From MH13 sp040219355 (GTDB lineage Bacteria; Pseudomonadota; Alphaproteobacteria; Rhizobiales; MH13), in NCBI GenBank assembly GCA_040219355.1, contig JAVJSN010000017.1, positions 287,141 through 351,140 on the forward strand: DNA of 64,000 bases. The letters are read 5' to 3'. The notes below the pieces were generated by a model, which was not told where the DNA came from, made no database searches, and saw only the letters and a program-made list of their open reading frames with translations. Both the position numbers and the translations under genes were made by a program. This document shows, piece after piece, positions 8,494 to 17,082 of this stretch (within the stretch, counting starts at the first letter, position 1; every line of letters begins with the position of its first letter).

Positions 8494-10023
8494 TTGAAAG
8501 GCTTGGCATCCGCCGTGGCCAATCCCGACGCGTCTCCCACGACGGCACCGCTGATCGATCTGCGGGCCATCACCAAACGATATGCCGGAGTGACGGCGCT
8601 CGACACAGTGGATTTCACCATTGCTGCAGGTGAGGCTGTTTGCCTGGCCGGTGAGAACGGCTCTGGGAAATCAACGCTGATCAAGATCATTTCGGGCGTT
8701 GAGCAGCATACCACCGGGCAAATCTACATTGACGGCGTCAAGGTCGATCACAACAACCCACGCAGAGCCGCTGCCCATGGCGTGATGGTGATCTTCCAGG
8801 ATTTCTCACTGTTTCCCAATCTGCAAGTCTACGAGAATATCGCCTATCCCAGTCAATTGGGCGCGCGAAATCGGCTTTTTGATCGGGCGGCAGCGCGAAA
8901 GATGGCCTCTGATGTTCTGACCAAGATCGGCGTCGATATTGATCTTGATACGCGCGTCGAAGCGCTGCCAGTGGCGCAAAAGCAATTGGTGGCCATATGC
9001 CGGGCGCTGGCTTCGAAAGCGCGTTTGATCATTATGGATGAGCCCACAACCGCGCTCACAGAGCGCGAGGTTGCAAGGCTCCTGAATATCATCCGCAAAC
9101 TGAAGGAAGACGGCGTGGCGGTGGTGTTTGTCAGCCACAAGCTCGCAGAAGTTCTCGACGTCAGTGAGAAGGTGGTGGTGCTGCGCAACGGCAAAAAGGT
9201 TGCCGATGGGAATGCCAAAGACTTCGATACCAAATCATTGGCATTCCACATGACGGGCCGCGAAGTGCCAGAATCGGCCCCTGAGCCCTTGAAAGCGGGC
9301 GCAGCGACGTTGATGCAGGTCGAGGGCCTATCGAAAACGAGCGTTTTTGAAAACGTCTCGCTAGAGTTGAAGGCCGGAGAGATCCTCGGCATCACCGGCT
9401 TGCTTGGAAGTGGTCGAACGTCCCTTGCAAAAGCGCTTTTTGGTCTTGTGAGACCAGATGCAGGGACAATCAATTTTGATGGCACAAAGGTTCCTCTCGG
9501 CGACCCAGTAGCTGCCTCAAAAGTCGGCATCGGTTATGTTCCTGAAGATCGGCTCACAGAGGGCTTGTTTCTCACCCAATCCATCCTGAGGAACGTCGCG
9601 ATTGGACGCCTCGACAACCACACCAAAGGCGGTTTGTTGGATATGGGCGGACTTTTGAGTGAGGCCGCCGACTGGATCAGCCGCCTCAAGATTAAGGCGC
9701 CGGATATTGCCGCGCCCGTTCAATCCCTCTCGGGCGGCAACCAACAAAGGGTTTCTCTTGCCCGTTGGCTGTCGCGTGCGCCAAGGGTTTTGCTGCTCAA
9801 TGGTCCGAGTGTCGGCGTTGATGTTGGTTCGAAGGCCGACATCCATGACATTATCCGTGATCTGGCGAAGAATGGGATAGGGATCATTATGATATCGGAC
9901 GATCTGCCCGAGCTCCTGGCCACCTGCCATCGGATTTTGGTGATGAGGGATGGTCGCATCACCGATGAGCTTGTCGGTGCTTCAACGACCGAAGCCGATC
10001 TCGCACGTCGGCTTGCCTCCTAA
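8494..10023 (+). CDS. Sugar ABC transporter ATP-binding protein, two-domain RbsA/LsrA type
   Basis: The 509-residue protein contains two fused nucleotide-binding domains. Domain 1 has Walker A GENGSGKST (~53-61), Walker B LIIMDEPTTAL and H-loop VSHK, with the degenerate signature VAQKQL normal for this family. Domain 2 has a degenerate Walker A GLLGSGRTS and an intact LSGGNQQRVSLARWL. Its Walker B reads LLLNGPSVGVDVG, so the usual DEP is NGP, which probably makes that site non-hydrolytic. The start is uncertain: no strong Shine-Dalgarno precedes the TTG at 8494, and a GTG a few codons later is possible. It energises the two permeases that follow; its stop overlaps the next start by about one base. 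Confidence 0.92.
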   Translation: MKGLASAVANPDASPTTAPLIDLRAITKRYAGVTALDTVDFTIAAGEAVCLAGENGSGKSTLIKIISGVEQHTTGQIYIDGVKVDHNNPRRAAAHGVMVIFQDFSLFPNLQVYENIAYPSQLGARNRLFDRAAARKMASDVLTKIGVDIDLDTRVEALPVAQKQLVAICRALASKARLIIMDEPTTALTEREVARLLNIIRKLKEDGVAVVFVSHKLAEVLDVSEKVVVLRNGKKVADGNAKDFDTKSLAFHMTGREVPESAPEPLKAGAATLMQVEGLSKTSVFENVSLELKAGEILGITGLLGSGRTSLAKALFGLVRPDAGTINFDGTKVPLGDPVAASKVGIGYVPEDRLTEGLFLTQSILRNVAIGRLDNHTKGGLLDMGGLLSEAADWISRLKIKAPDIAAPVQSLSGGNQQRVSLARWLSRAPRVLLLNGPSVGVDVGSKADIHDIIRDLAKNGIGIIMISDDLPELLATCHRILVMRDGRITDELVGASTTEADLARRLAS

Positions 10024-11027
10024 TGCTTACCGGATTGCTTCCCAAGGGATTTTGGACCCGCAACGAGACACTTGTTGCTGGCGTCATTCTCGCCTTCTGC
10101 CTAATGGCGACGCTCTCCGATCCACTGTTTTTCACGGTTACGACTCTGTCGGATCTTTTGCGCGCCTCGATTGTGATTGGTATTCTGGCCATTGGAGCCA
10201 TGGTGGTTCTGATCTCAGGCGGTATCGATGTCAGTTTCACGGCCGTCGCCGTGTTCGCCATGTATGTCGCGACGCGGATCGCGCTCGCCGTCTGGCCGGA
10301 CATGCCCTGGCCGATGATCTTCGCCCTTGCCATGTTCGTGGGGGCAGGTCTTGGTGCGATCAATGGACTGTTTATTGCCTTTTTCAAATTGCCGACCCTC
10401 ATTGTCACGCTGGGGACTTTGTCGGTTTTCCGCGGCTTCCTGCTGACGTTCGTCGGCTCGCAACGGATTTCCGATCTGCCGCCTGAGATGCGCGATTTTT
10501 CACGTGGTGTTCTGGCGCGAGGAACAACGGAAGCTGGCAGCTTCTATTCTATCCCATGGTCGGCTCTGGCGTTGCTGGCGGTTATCGTCCTGACCTGGTT
10601 CATGCTGAAAAAGACGATGCTCGGTCGCTCGATTTATGCCATTGGTGGAAGCCAAGAGAGTGCACGGCGCATTGGCATCAATGTGCAGTGGACACAGTTT
10701 TTCATCTACGTCTATGTCGGTGCGCTCGCTGGGTTGGCGGGGATTATTCACGGCTCGGTTGGCAGGATGGCTGATCCCTTTTCGCTCGTTGGCCTGGAGC
10801 TGTCGGTTCTTGCCGCCGTCGTGCTAGGCGGCGCCCGCCTTATCGGCGGCTATGGCACGATCACAGGTACGCTTTTAGGTGTTGTCCTGATCGTGCTGGT
10901 GCAGACCAACCTTATCGTGATTGGCATCCCGACCATCTGGCAGTCTGTTACCATCGGATTGCTGATTTTGCTGGGTACAGGCGTGCCAGCCTACCGCGCC
11001 AAACGCGCCGCGGCCCGAGCCGGTTAG
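10023..11027 (+). CDS. Sugar ABC transporter permease (RbsC/LsrC-like), first of pair
   Basis: This 334-residue inner-membrane protein of the BPD_transp_2 family (RbsC, XylH, LsrC/D) has about nine to ten membrane segments. It carries the conserved GAMVVLISGGIDVSFTAVA region near residue 60 and TLGTLSVFRGFLL, with the C-terminal GTITGTLLGVVLIVLVQTNL. It begins immediately at the end of the ATPase gene and is followed 9 bp later by a second, dissimilar permease, so the channel is a heterodimer as in LsrCD or RhaPQ rather than an RbsC homodimer. The substrate should match the binding protein at 7453. Confidence 0.92.
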   Translation: MLTGLLPKGFWTRNETLVAGVILAFCLMATLSDPLFFTVTTLSDLLRASIVIGILAIGAMVVLISGGIDVSFTAVAVFAMYVATRIALAVWPDMPWPMIFALAMFVGAGLGAINGLFIAFFKLPTLIVTLGTLSVFRGFLLTFVGSQRISDLPPEMRDFSRGVLARGTTEAGSFYSIPWSALALLAVIVLTWFMLKKTMLGRSIYAIGGSQESARRIGINVQWTQFFIYVYVGALAGLAGIIHGSVGRMADPFSLVGLELSVLAAVVLGGARLIGGYGTITGTLLGVVLIVLVQTNLIVIGIPTIWQSVTIGLLILLGTGVPAYRAKRAAARAG

Positions 11028-11036
11028 GAGAGCAGA

Positions 11037-12053
11037 ATGAGTGGCGGACCACATCGAGCACCAGGTTTCACCGAAGCGCCGGAATTCAAGCTTCTGATCA
11101 TCGCTGTTGCGGTGTTTGCCTTGATGGCCGTGCTGGCCCCTGATCGCTTTCTGTCAGCGCAGAACATGACGTCTATGGCGTTCCAGTTCCCCGAATTCGC
11201 AATCCTTGCGCTCGCGATGACCATCACCATGATGACGGGGGGGATCGACCTGTCCGTGGTCGGCGTGGCGAACTTTTCGGCCGTAACAGGCGCTCTCATT
11301 CTGACGACCTTCGCCGATCCAGGTTTGGGGACGGGCGATAGCCTGATGTGGCTGAGCATTGCACTTCTCGCCTCGCTTGCCATCGGCGCGGTCTGTGGAC
11401 TGGCCAACGGCACCCTGGTTGCGCATTTTGGCTTGCCACCCATCCTGGCCACGCTTGGCTCTGGGCTGGTTTTCACCGGGTTTGCGATCGCGATGACTGG
11501 CGGCAGCGCGGTGATGGGCTTCCCCAATGTGGTGGCGTGGCTTGGCAATGAACAGCTGTTTGGGGTGCCAGTGCCGCTGATCCTGTTCGCTGTCTTGGCC
11601 CTGTTGCTGCACGTCTTACTTACGCGCACCGCTTTCGGTCTGCGGGTGACGATGTATGGCGCCAACCCGTTAGCAGCGCTCTATGCGGCGGTGGATATCA
11701 ATCGCATGATCCTCAAGGTCTATGTGATTGCCGGCATGTTTTCCTCGGTCGCTGGCATGGTGATTATGAGCCGCGCCAACTCTGCCAAGGCTGATTACGG
11801 ATCATCCTATTTGTTGCTGGCCGTACTGATTGCAGTGCTAGGGGGCGTTAATCCCTATGGCGGTTATGGCCGCGTTATCGGCGTGATTCTCGCCGTGTTG
11901 TCGATGCAGTTTCTCTCGAGCGGTCTCAACATGCTGCAGGTGTCGAATTTCGCGCGAGAGTTGATTTGGGGTGCGCTGCTGATCTTCGTGATGATCATCA
12001 ACACCCACGGCTTACCGGGTCTTAAGAGCCTTAAGGCAACACCATCCAAGTGA
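11037..12053 (+). CDS. Sugar ABC transporter permease (RbsC/LsrD-like), second of pair
   Basis: The 338-residue BPD_transp_2 permease has the family signature MTITMMTGGIDLSVVGVANF (~60-80), LPPILATLGSGLVFTGFAIA and a C-terminal GGYGRVIGVILAVLSMQFLS. Hydropathy predicts about nine segments. AGGAGAGCAG lies just before the ATG. It completes the Lsr/Rha-type importer (binding protein, ATPase, two permeases). The kinase subunit gene follows 31 bp later with its own AGGAGA site, suggesting one polycistronic message. Confidence 0.92.
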   Translation: MSGGPHRAPGFTEAPEFKLLIIAVAVFALMAVLAPDRFLSAQNMTSMAFQFPEFAILALAMTITMMTGGIDLSVVGVANFSAVTGALILTTFADPGLGTGDSLMWLSIALLASLAIGAVCGLANGTLVAHFGLPPILATLGSGLVFTGFAIAMTGGSAVMGFPNVVAWLGNEQLFGVPVPLILFAVLALLLHVLLTRTAFGLRVTMYGANPLAALYAAVDINRMILKVYVIAGMFSSVAGMVIMSRANSAKADYGSSYLLLAVLIAVLGGVNPYGGYGRVIGVILAVLSMQFLSSGLNMLQVSNFARELIWGALLIFVMIINTHGLPGLKSLKATPSK

Positions 12054-12084
12054 CCCTTCCAACCCGCCCGACAGGAGAACGGTT

Positions 12085-13086
12085 ATGAAAAAGATACTCA
12101 ATCAGCCCGAAGCGTATGTTGACGAGATGCTCGAGGGCTTTGTCGCGGCGCACCCTGAATACTACGCTATGTATGGGGACACCGGAAAGGTCGTGACTCG
12201 AGCGACCAAAGCGAAAGAGGGCAAGGTTGGTATCGTCACCGGCGGGGGGTCCGGCCACCTTCCCGTCTTTACCGGGTATGTTGGTGAAGGCCTCCTGGAT
12301 GCCTGCGCAATTGGAGACGTGTTCGCTTCGCCCTCCGCCGAGCAAATGGCCGATGCGTTGCGTGCGGCCAATCATGGCGCTGGCGTGCTGCGCCTTTATG
12401 GCAACTATGGCGGCGATGTGATGAACTTCGACATGGCCGGCGAGATGGTTGAATTTGAGGATATCGAGTGCACCACCGTTGTGTTGGCAGATGATGTAGC
12501 CTCGGCGGCGCCGGCAGAAGCGGAAAAACGCCGTGGCGTGGCAGGCATGGTCTACGCCTTCAAGATCGCTGGCGCCGCAGCAGATGAAGGTCGCGATTTG
12601 GCCGGCGTGACTGCTGCAGCCCAAAAGGCCGCCGATGCGTGCCGTTCCATTGGTGCCGCGCTGTCGCCATGTACTGTGCCGCAAGCTGGCAAGCCGACCT
12701 TCGAGATCGGCGATGACGAGATGGAAATGGGCATGGGCATCCATGGCGAGCCCGGCGTCTGGCGCGGCAAGCTGCGGACCGCTGACGAAATCGCTGGCGA
12801 GGTCATGGATCGCCTTCTTGCTGACATGCCGCTTAGCTCCGGTGACCGTGTATCTGTGATGGTCAACTCCCTAGGCGCGACGCCTCCAGAGGAGCTGTAC
12901 ATCCTGTATAGGGTCGTCAAAGCACGCCTTGAGGGGGCAGGCGCGACCATTGTCATGCCCTTGGTGGGTCGCTACGCGACGTCGATGGAGATGGCAGGCG
13001 TTTCGTTCACGCTTTGCAAACTCGATGACGAGCTGGAAAAGCTTCTCAAAGCACCCTGCGACTGCGCTTTTTGGAGGGTCAGTTGA
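12085..13086 (+). CDS. dhaK: Dihydroxyacetone kinase subunit DhaK-like (ketose-binding subunit)
   Basis: This 333-residue protein is the substrate-binding half of a dihydroxyacetone-kinase-type enzyme. It keeps GGGSGHLPVFTGYVG (~54-68, with the first substrate His), GNYGGDVMNFDMA (catalytic Asp) and GIHGEPG around residue 219, the His that forms a hemiaminal with the ketone. E. coli DhaK reads GGGSGHEP at the first motif, whereas here Leu replaces Glu, a hint of a different or bulkier ketose. No DhaM-type PTS phosphodonor gene is nearby, so the DhaL-like partner probably uses ATP. Known members of this branch phosphorylate dihydroxyacetone or erythruloses. Being in an importer operon it should act on the imported or first oxidised product. 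Its stop overlaps the dhaL start (TTGA). Confidence 0.88.
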   Translation: MKKILNQPEAYVDEMLEGFVAAHPEYYAMYGDTGKVVTRATKAKEGKVGIVTGGGSGHLPVFTGYVGEGLLDACAIGDVFASPSAEQMADALRAANHGAGVLRLYGNYGGDVMNFDMAGEMVEFEDIECTTVVLADDVASAAPAEAEKRRGVAGMVYAFKIAGAAADEGRDLAGVTAAAQKAADACRSIGAALSPCTVPQAGKPTFEIGDDEMEMGMGIHGEPGVWRGKLRTADEIAGEVMDRLLADMPLSSGDRVSVMVNSLGATPPEELYILYRVVKARLEGAGATIVMPLVGRYATSMEMAGVSFTLCKLDDELEKLLKAPCDCAFWRVS

Positions 13087-13685
13087 GCATAGACAAAGCA
13101 GGTCTTTTGGCCGCCATCGACCGCATCGCGGCGGCGATGGAGCGCGACTTTGATGAACTCAACACCGCGGACGGAGCGCTGGGTGATGGTGATCTTGGTG
13201 TCACCATGACACGCGGCATGCGGGCTATCCTTGAGAAGAAAGACGAGTTGCCCGACGATCTGGGCATGGCCCTGTTCCAGTGTGCGCAAGCTTTCACCAA
13301 GTCATCCGGCTCATCCTATGGAACCCTGATGGCTACCGGTCTCATGAGCGCGGCGAAGGCTCTGAAGGGCCAAACGAGCATCAATGTCGATCAGGTCAGC
13401 GCCCTGATCTCAGGCGCGCGCGATAAGATGCAAGAACGAGGCAAAGCCGAACTGGGCGGCAAAACGGTTCTGGACGCGCTCGACTATGTTGCCAGGGCCA
13501 CCGATGGCGCAGCCGATCCGGCGCAGGCCTCCGCTGTTGCCGTGGATCAGGCGTTGTATGACTTTCGCAACAAGCCCGCCACGATAGGGCGGGCACGGAT
13601 TTTTGGCGAAAAAAGCATCGGAATGGACGACCCGGGCATGCTGGCGATGCAACGCATCGTGAAAGCCGCTGCCGGCGCAGAATAG
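13083..13685 (+). CDS. dhaL: Dihydroxyacetone kinase subunit DhaL-like (nucleotide-binding subunit)
   Basis: The protein is about 200 residues when started at the TTG at 13083, which overlaps the DhaK stop and has GGAGGG five bases upstream; the open frame begins 12 bases earlier. DhaL hallmarks are LGDGDLGVTMTRG (Mg-binding Asp residues), SSGSSYGTLMATG and EKSIGMDDPGM. It supplies the ATP/Mg site that phosphorylates the ketose covalently held by DhaK. Length matches the ~210-residue family norm. It ends the operon and converges with the aldo/keto reductase gene across a small hairpin. Confidence 0.88.
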   Translation: MSIDKAGLLAAIDRIAAAMERDFDELNTADGALGDGDLGVTMTRGMRAILEKKDELPDDLGMALFQCAQAFTKSSGSSYGTLMATGLMSAAKALKGQTSINVDQVSALISGARDKMQERGKAELGGKTVLDALDYVARATDGAADPAQASAVAVDQALYDFRNKPATIGRARIFGEKSIGMDDPGMLAMQRIVKAAAGAE

Positions 13686-13701
13686 GGCGACCACTCGCCC
13701 T
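13684..13701. terminator. Bidirectional hairpin between convergent genes
   Basis: AGGGCGA (13684-13690) and TCGCCCT (13695-13701) form a 7-bp stem with loop CCAC between the end of the DhaL gene and the convergent aldo/keto reductase gene. It overlaps both stop regions. The flanking TAAA/TATT is short, so terminator strength is uncertain. Confidence 0.5.
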
Positions 13702-14780
13702 TAAATCAGCGGATCTTCGCCGCCATAGTGGCGGTCGGGATAGTCTGCGTGCAGCGCTTGGTCGGCCTCGGTAAACCGGTCTCGCGCGAAGTTATGCTGG
13801 TGCCAATAGGGGTAAATGAGCGGCAAGCGGCTTACATCGTTAAGGCGCTGAAGCTGCTCCTCCGTCAGTTGCACATCAAGCGCTTTGAAGTTTTGTTCAA
13901 ATTGCGCCGCTGACCGCCCGCCGACAACAAGTGACGAAATGGCCGGTCGGGTCAAAAGCCAAGCCAGCGCAATCTGCGCGGCTTCCACTTGGTGCTCCTC
14001 TGCGATCTCAACCAAGGTATCCACGATATTCCAAAGCCGCTCGGTGTCCCGGATCGGCGGTTCGTTCCAACCTGCCGACTGCCGTGATCCTTCAGGTGCC
14101 TGACCACCCCGTCTGTGTTTGCCTGTCAGAAGGCCTGCGGCAAGCGGCGACCAAACCAGAACGCCCATGCCGTGATCCACGGAGATCGGCAAAAGCTCAT
14201 ACTCAGCTTCGCGCGCTTCCAATGAATAGTGGATTTGTTGCGTCGCAAATCGGCTCGCGAAGCTGGGCGCTGCCTGCATCGACTTCATGACGTGCCAGCC
14301 GGAATAATTCGAGCACCCAGCATAGCGCACCTTGCCTTGCTGGATGAGCGTGTCGAGCGCGGCCATCTTCTCTTCGACAGGCGTCGCACCATCCCACTCA
14401 TGGATGTAGTAGATGTCGATATGATCGGTGCGAAGCCGCTTCAGCGAGCGCTCGCATTCGCGGATCAAATGCCAGCGCGAAACACCTTCATCGTTCACGC
14501 CTGGGCCGATTTTCATACGCGCCTTCGATGTGACAAGGATGTCATCGTATCGACCTTCCAGCACCTCTCCCACTATCTCTTCGGAAAGGCCGGTCGAATA
14601 CATGTTTGCTGTGTCGAACAGGTTCACGCCGTGATCGATGCACAGATCGACGAGGCGCCTCGCATCCGGGACCTGCTGGTTGGCAACCATGCCGAACGGC
14701 CCACGGCCACCAAACGTGAAGGTACCCATGGTGATGGCGGAGACCTTCAGCCCTGCTTGCCCAAGATTGCGATACTGCAT
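13701..14780 (-). CDS. Aldo/keto reductase
   Basis: This 359-residue (alpha/beta)8 NADPH-dependent oxidoreductase is of the AKR superfamily. The N-terminus MQYRNLGQAGLKVSAITMG, NLFDTANMYSTGLSEE (catalytic Asp and Tyr), ILVTSKARM (catalytic Lys), IDIYYIHEWD (catalytic His) and a C-terminal LVVGGRSAAQ cofactor loop all fit the voltage-gated-K-channel-beta/YhdN-like AKRs. GGGAGTGG precedes the ATG. It is transcribed toward the DhaKL genes and away from a second SorC gene, so it may reduce or oxidise a ketose, aldose or polyol of one of the two neighbouring pathways. The substrate cannot be specified. Confidence 0.9.
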   Translation of the reverse strand: MQYRNLGQAGLKVSAITMGTFTFGGRGPFGMVANQQVPDARRLVDLCIDHGVNLFDTANMYSTGLSEEIVGEVLEGRYDDILVTSKARMKIGPGVNDEGVSRWHLIRECERSLKRLRTDHIDIYYIHEWDGATPVEEKMAALDTLIQQGKVRYAGCSNYSGWHVMKSMQAAPSFASRFATQQIHYSLEAREAEYELLPISVDHGMGVLVWSPLAAGLLTGKHRRGGQAPEGSRQSAGWNEPPIRDTERLWNIVDTLVEIAEEHQVEAAQIALAWLLTRPAISSLVVGGRSAAQFEQNFKALDVQLTEEQLQRLNDVSRLPLIYPYWHQHNFARDRFTEADQALHADYPDRHYGGEDPLI

Positions 14781-14881
14781 TTAATCCACTCCCTAAGCGC
14801 TGCGATTGTTTGCAGACGTTTTCCCTCTTTTGCCGCCGGATGTACATCGTTGACCGAAGCCAACACAGACCGGGCAGGCCC

Positions 14882-15853
14882 TCAACCCAACGCCTTATAG
14901 ATCGTGCTTGCGCTATCGCCATCGATGATGAGCGCTTTGACCGCTCCGCTGCGCAGCAAAGCTTTGGTCGCAGGCACTTTCTCCAGACCTGCGGACAAAA
15001 GGACCGTTTTCATCGTGCTGAGGCGGTCAAGGCCGACGGCAATCACACGGTCATTCAACTCGTGAGGCACCGGCGATCCGTCGGATGTGAAGAAGATGCC
15101 GTTTGTGTCAGCAACAGCGCCGGCGGCACGCAGGGATAGCAAATCCTGCGCTGAGATCATGCCTTGCCGTCTGAGTAGGGATGCTTCGGTGAGCTCGCCA
15201 ACCGACACAAGGGCCAGGTCCGCCTCGCCGGCCAACTGCATAATCTCGGAGATGCCACGCTGGGCTAAGAACACATCGCGGTCCTCCGAGCCGTCGGCGA
15301 TAAAGGGTGCTGGAAGGAAATACCCTTCAGCACCTGTTGCCTTAGCCATCGCGTGGACGACCTCGAACGGGTTGAAGGATGAGTTGCTGGCAAGCGATCC
15401 CATCAGGCTCACAAATTTCGCGTTGGGTGCCTGAATGCCCGATAGGTTGCGGCTGATGCGTTCGAGTGTCCTCCCCCAACCAGTCCCAATGACAGTGTCA
15501 GGTTTCTCGATGAGCTGATCGCGCAGGACCTGCGCCGCTGCGGCTCCAACCATGTTGAAGGAAATTGCCTCCATTGCTTTGCCTGCCTGATCCGTCAGGC
15601 CCAGTGGCGGCGTTGCGATGCAAAATTCGAGGCCAAATGCTTGCCGGATCGCTTCCTCCTCAACAAGGAGGCCGAGGTCGCGTTCATCGATGGAAATCGA
15701 CACCAAGCCGGTGTCGCGCGCTTGCGACAACAGCTTGTTCACGCGCGCCCGCGTCAGCCCTAAGCGCGCAGCGGTCTCTTGCTGATTGAACCCGCCATTG
15801 TAGTAAAGCCAGGCGGCCTGCGCCATCAGTTGGCTGGTGTTCTCGTCAGGCAT
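14882..15853 (-). CDS. SorC-family (sugar-binding) transcriptional regulator
   Basis: The 323-residue protein is the second SorC regulator in the window. The HTH region reads AQAAWLYYNGGFNQQETAARLG followed by LTRARVNKLLSQARDTGLV, and the effector domain has GTGWGRTLERISRNLSG and SLMGSLASNSSFNPF. It is clearly related to the regulator at 6285-7241 but diverged, so a paralogous pair serving two adjacent sugar loci is likely. It is divergent from the acetoin-dehydrogenase-like operon at 16034 and is the obvious candidate regulator. The FGGY kinase product of that operon would be a fitting effector. Confidence 0.92.
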   Translation of the reverse strand: MPDENTSQLMAQAAWLYYNGGFNQQETAARLGLTRARVNKLLSQARDTGLVSISIDERDLGLLVEEEAIRQAFGLEFCIATPPLGLTDQAGKAMEAISFNMVGAAAAQVLRDQLIEKPDTVIGTGWGRTLERISRNLSGIQAPNAKFVSLMGSLASNSSFNPFEVVHAMAKATGAEGYFLPAPFIADGSEDRDVFLAQRGISEIMQLAGEADLALVSVGELTEASLLRRQGMISAQDLLSLRAAGAVADTNGIFFTSDGSPVPHELNDRVIAVGLDRLSTMKTVLLSAGLEKVPATKALLRSGAVKALIIDGDSASTIYKALG

Positions 15854-15922
15854 AGTCGCTCAATCACCCACTCTTTGGTGCTTACAAAGCAGAGTTCCCA
15901 CCATTCGGAAAGTCCTAAAATT

Positions 15923-15949
15923 ACAAATGTCATATAGATGGACAAATGT
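15923..15949. promoter_or_regulatory. Direct repeat ACAAATGT x2, candidate SorC operator
   Basis: Two copies of ACAAATGT (15923-15930 and 15942-15949) are spaced 19 bp start to start, close to two helical turns, in the gap between the divergent SorC gene and the E1-alpha gene. They could be the regulator's binding site. No footprint-like evidence can be given from sequence alone. Confidence 0.35.
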
Positions 15950-16033
15950 GATTAGTGTGTTAGGTCTGGTTTAGTTTCGCTGAGGCCGAGCAGGTCCACG
16001 CCAGCAACATGAGATCTGTTTAAGGAGCGACCC

Positions 16034-17077
16034 GTGAACGAGGTCACCAGCACCATTGAGCCTTCTGCGAGCAACTCCGGTCTGTTCGCGCACTACAAAG
16101 AAATGCGACGCATCCGTACTTTCGAGGATCGTGTCGGCGAACTCTATTTGCGCGGTGAAAGTGCAGGCTCGATGCTGCACCTGTCCATTGGCGAGGAAAG
16201 CGCAGCGGTCGGCGTTGGCGCTGCCATGCGCGATGGTGACACATTCACCACACACCATCGCGGGCACGGAATTTTCCTCGCTCGCGGCGCAGACCCCGAC
16301 CGCATGATGTCGGAGATAGGCGGCAAGGCGAGCGGCTATTGCAGTGGCAAGGGCGGCTCCATGCACATCGCCGATATGACGCTGGGCCACCTTGGGGCAA
16401 ATGCTATTGTTGGCGGTGGCATACCCGCTGTCGTCGGTGCGGCCCTTGTGGCCAAGCGACGTGGCAAGGGCAACGTCTCCATTGCCTTCTTCGGCGATGG
16501 CGCGATGCAGCAGGGCATCTTGTACGAGTCCATGAACATGGCCGCGCTATGGGACCTGCCGGCGGTGTTTGTTTGCATCAACAATCAATGGGGTATGGGA
16601 ACCCGCATCGATCAGGCGACCAAGGCGACGGCGTTGCACGAGCGTGCTGCCGCCTTCGGATTGAACGCTGAAACTGTCGATGGCCTTGATGTGCTTGACG
16701 TCATCGACGCCGCAACGCGTATCGTCGACAGTGCCCGTGCTGGAATGCCGGGGTTTCTGGCTGTCGATTGCTTCCGCTTCTTTGGTCATGGACGCAAAGA
16801 TAAGAGCCCCTATCGCTCAGAAGAGGAAGAAGCCGAAGGACGCGCCAAGGACCCCGTTCTTTATGCCCGCAATCTTTTGCTTGATCAGGGCGTCTCGGAG
16901 GCAGATTTGGATGCGCTGGACGACGCAGTGTCCGCAGAAATGGATGCTACGATCGAATTCACCAAAGCGTCTGACGAACCCGACCTCAGCTCGATGTTTC
17001 GAGATGTCTTTGCGCCAGACCAGCCCGAGCCCGAGCCGGTCCAGGCCCGCATCGACCGCGTCCTGGCAAGGGAGTAG
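16034..17077 (+). CDS. Thiamine-diphosphate-dependent dehydrogenase E1 alpha subunit (AcoA/PdhA-like)
   Basis: This 347-residue E1-alpha subunit belongs to the acetoin/pyruvate dehydrogenase family. It contains the thiamine diphosphate motif GDGAMQQG...NN (~154-184, ending CINNQWGMGT), FTTHHRGHGIFLARGAD and KGGSMHIADM typical of AcoA and PdhA, and the FRFFGHGRKD phosphorylation-loop equivalent. Together with the next gene it forms the alpha2beta2 E1 that decarboxylates a 2-oxo acid or, in the acetoin system, cleaves a hydroxyketone or diketone, passing an acyl group to lipoate. Linkage to a SorC regulator and a sugar kinase rather than to acetoin genes suggests a sugar-derived hydroxyketone or 2-keto acid as substrate. 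Confidence 0.92.
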   Translation: MNEVTSTIEPSASNSGLFAHYKEMRRIRTFEDRVGELYLRGESAGSMLHLSIGEESAAVGVGAAMRDGDTFTTHHRGHGIFLARGADPDRMMSEIGGKASGYCSGKGGSMHIADMTLGHLGANAIVGGGIPAVVGAALVAKRRGKGNVSIAFFGDGAMQQGILYESMNMAALWDLPAVFVCINNQWGMGTRIDQATKATALHERAAAFGLNAETVDGLDVLDVIDAATRIVDSARAGMPGFLAVDCFRFFGHGRKDKSPYRSEEEEAEGRAKDPVLYARNLLLDQGVSEADLDALDDAVSAEMDATIEFTKASDEPDLSSMFRDVFAPDQPEPEPVQARIDRVLARE

Positions 17078-17082
17078 TCACC

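Noticed and set aside
7453..12053. Autoinducer-2 (Lsr) uptake system, given LsrB-like binding protein, SorC/LsrR-like regulator and a nearby FGGY (LsrK-like) kinase
   Set aside because: Most AI-2 contact positions remembered from LsrB (Asp in WDS, Asp-Gln before NQW, later Pro/Ala) are changed, and no LsrF or LsrG gene is present. The kinase inside the operon is DhaKL, and the FGGY kinase belongs to a separate operon.
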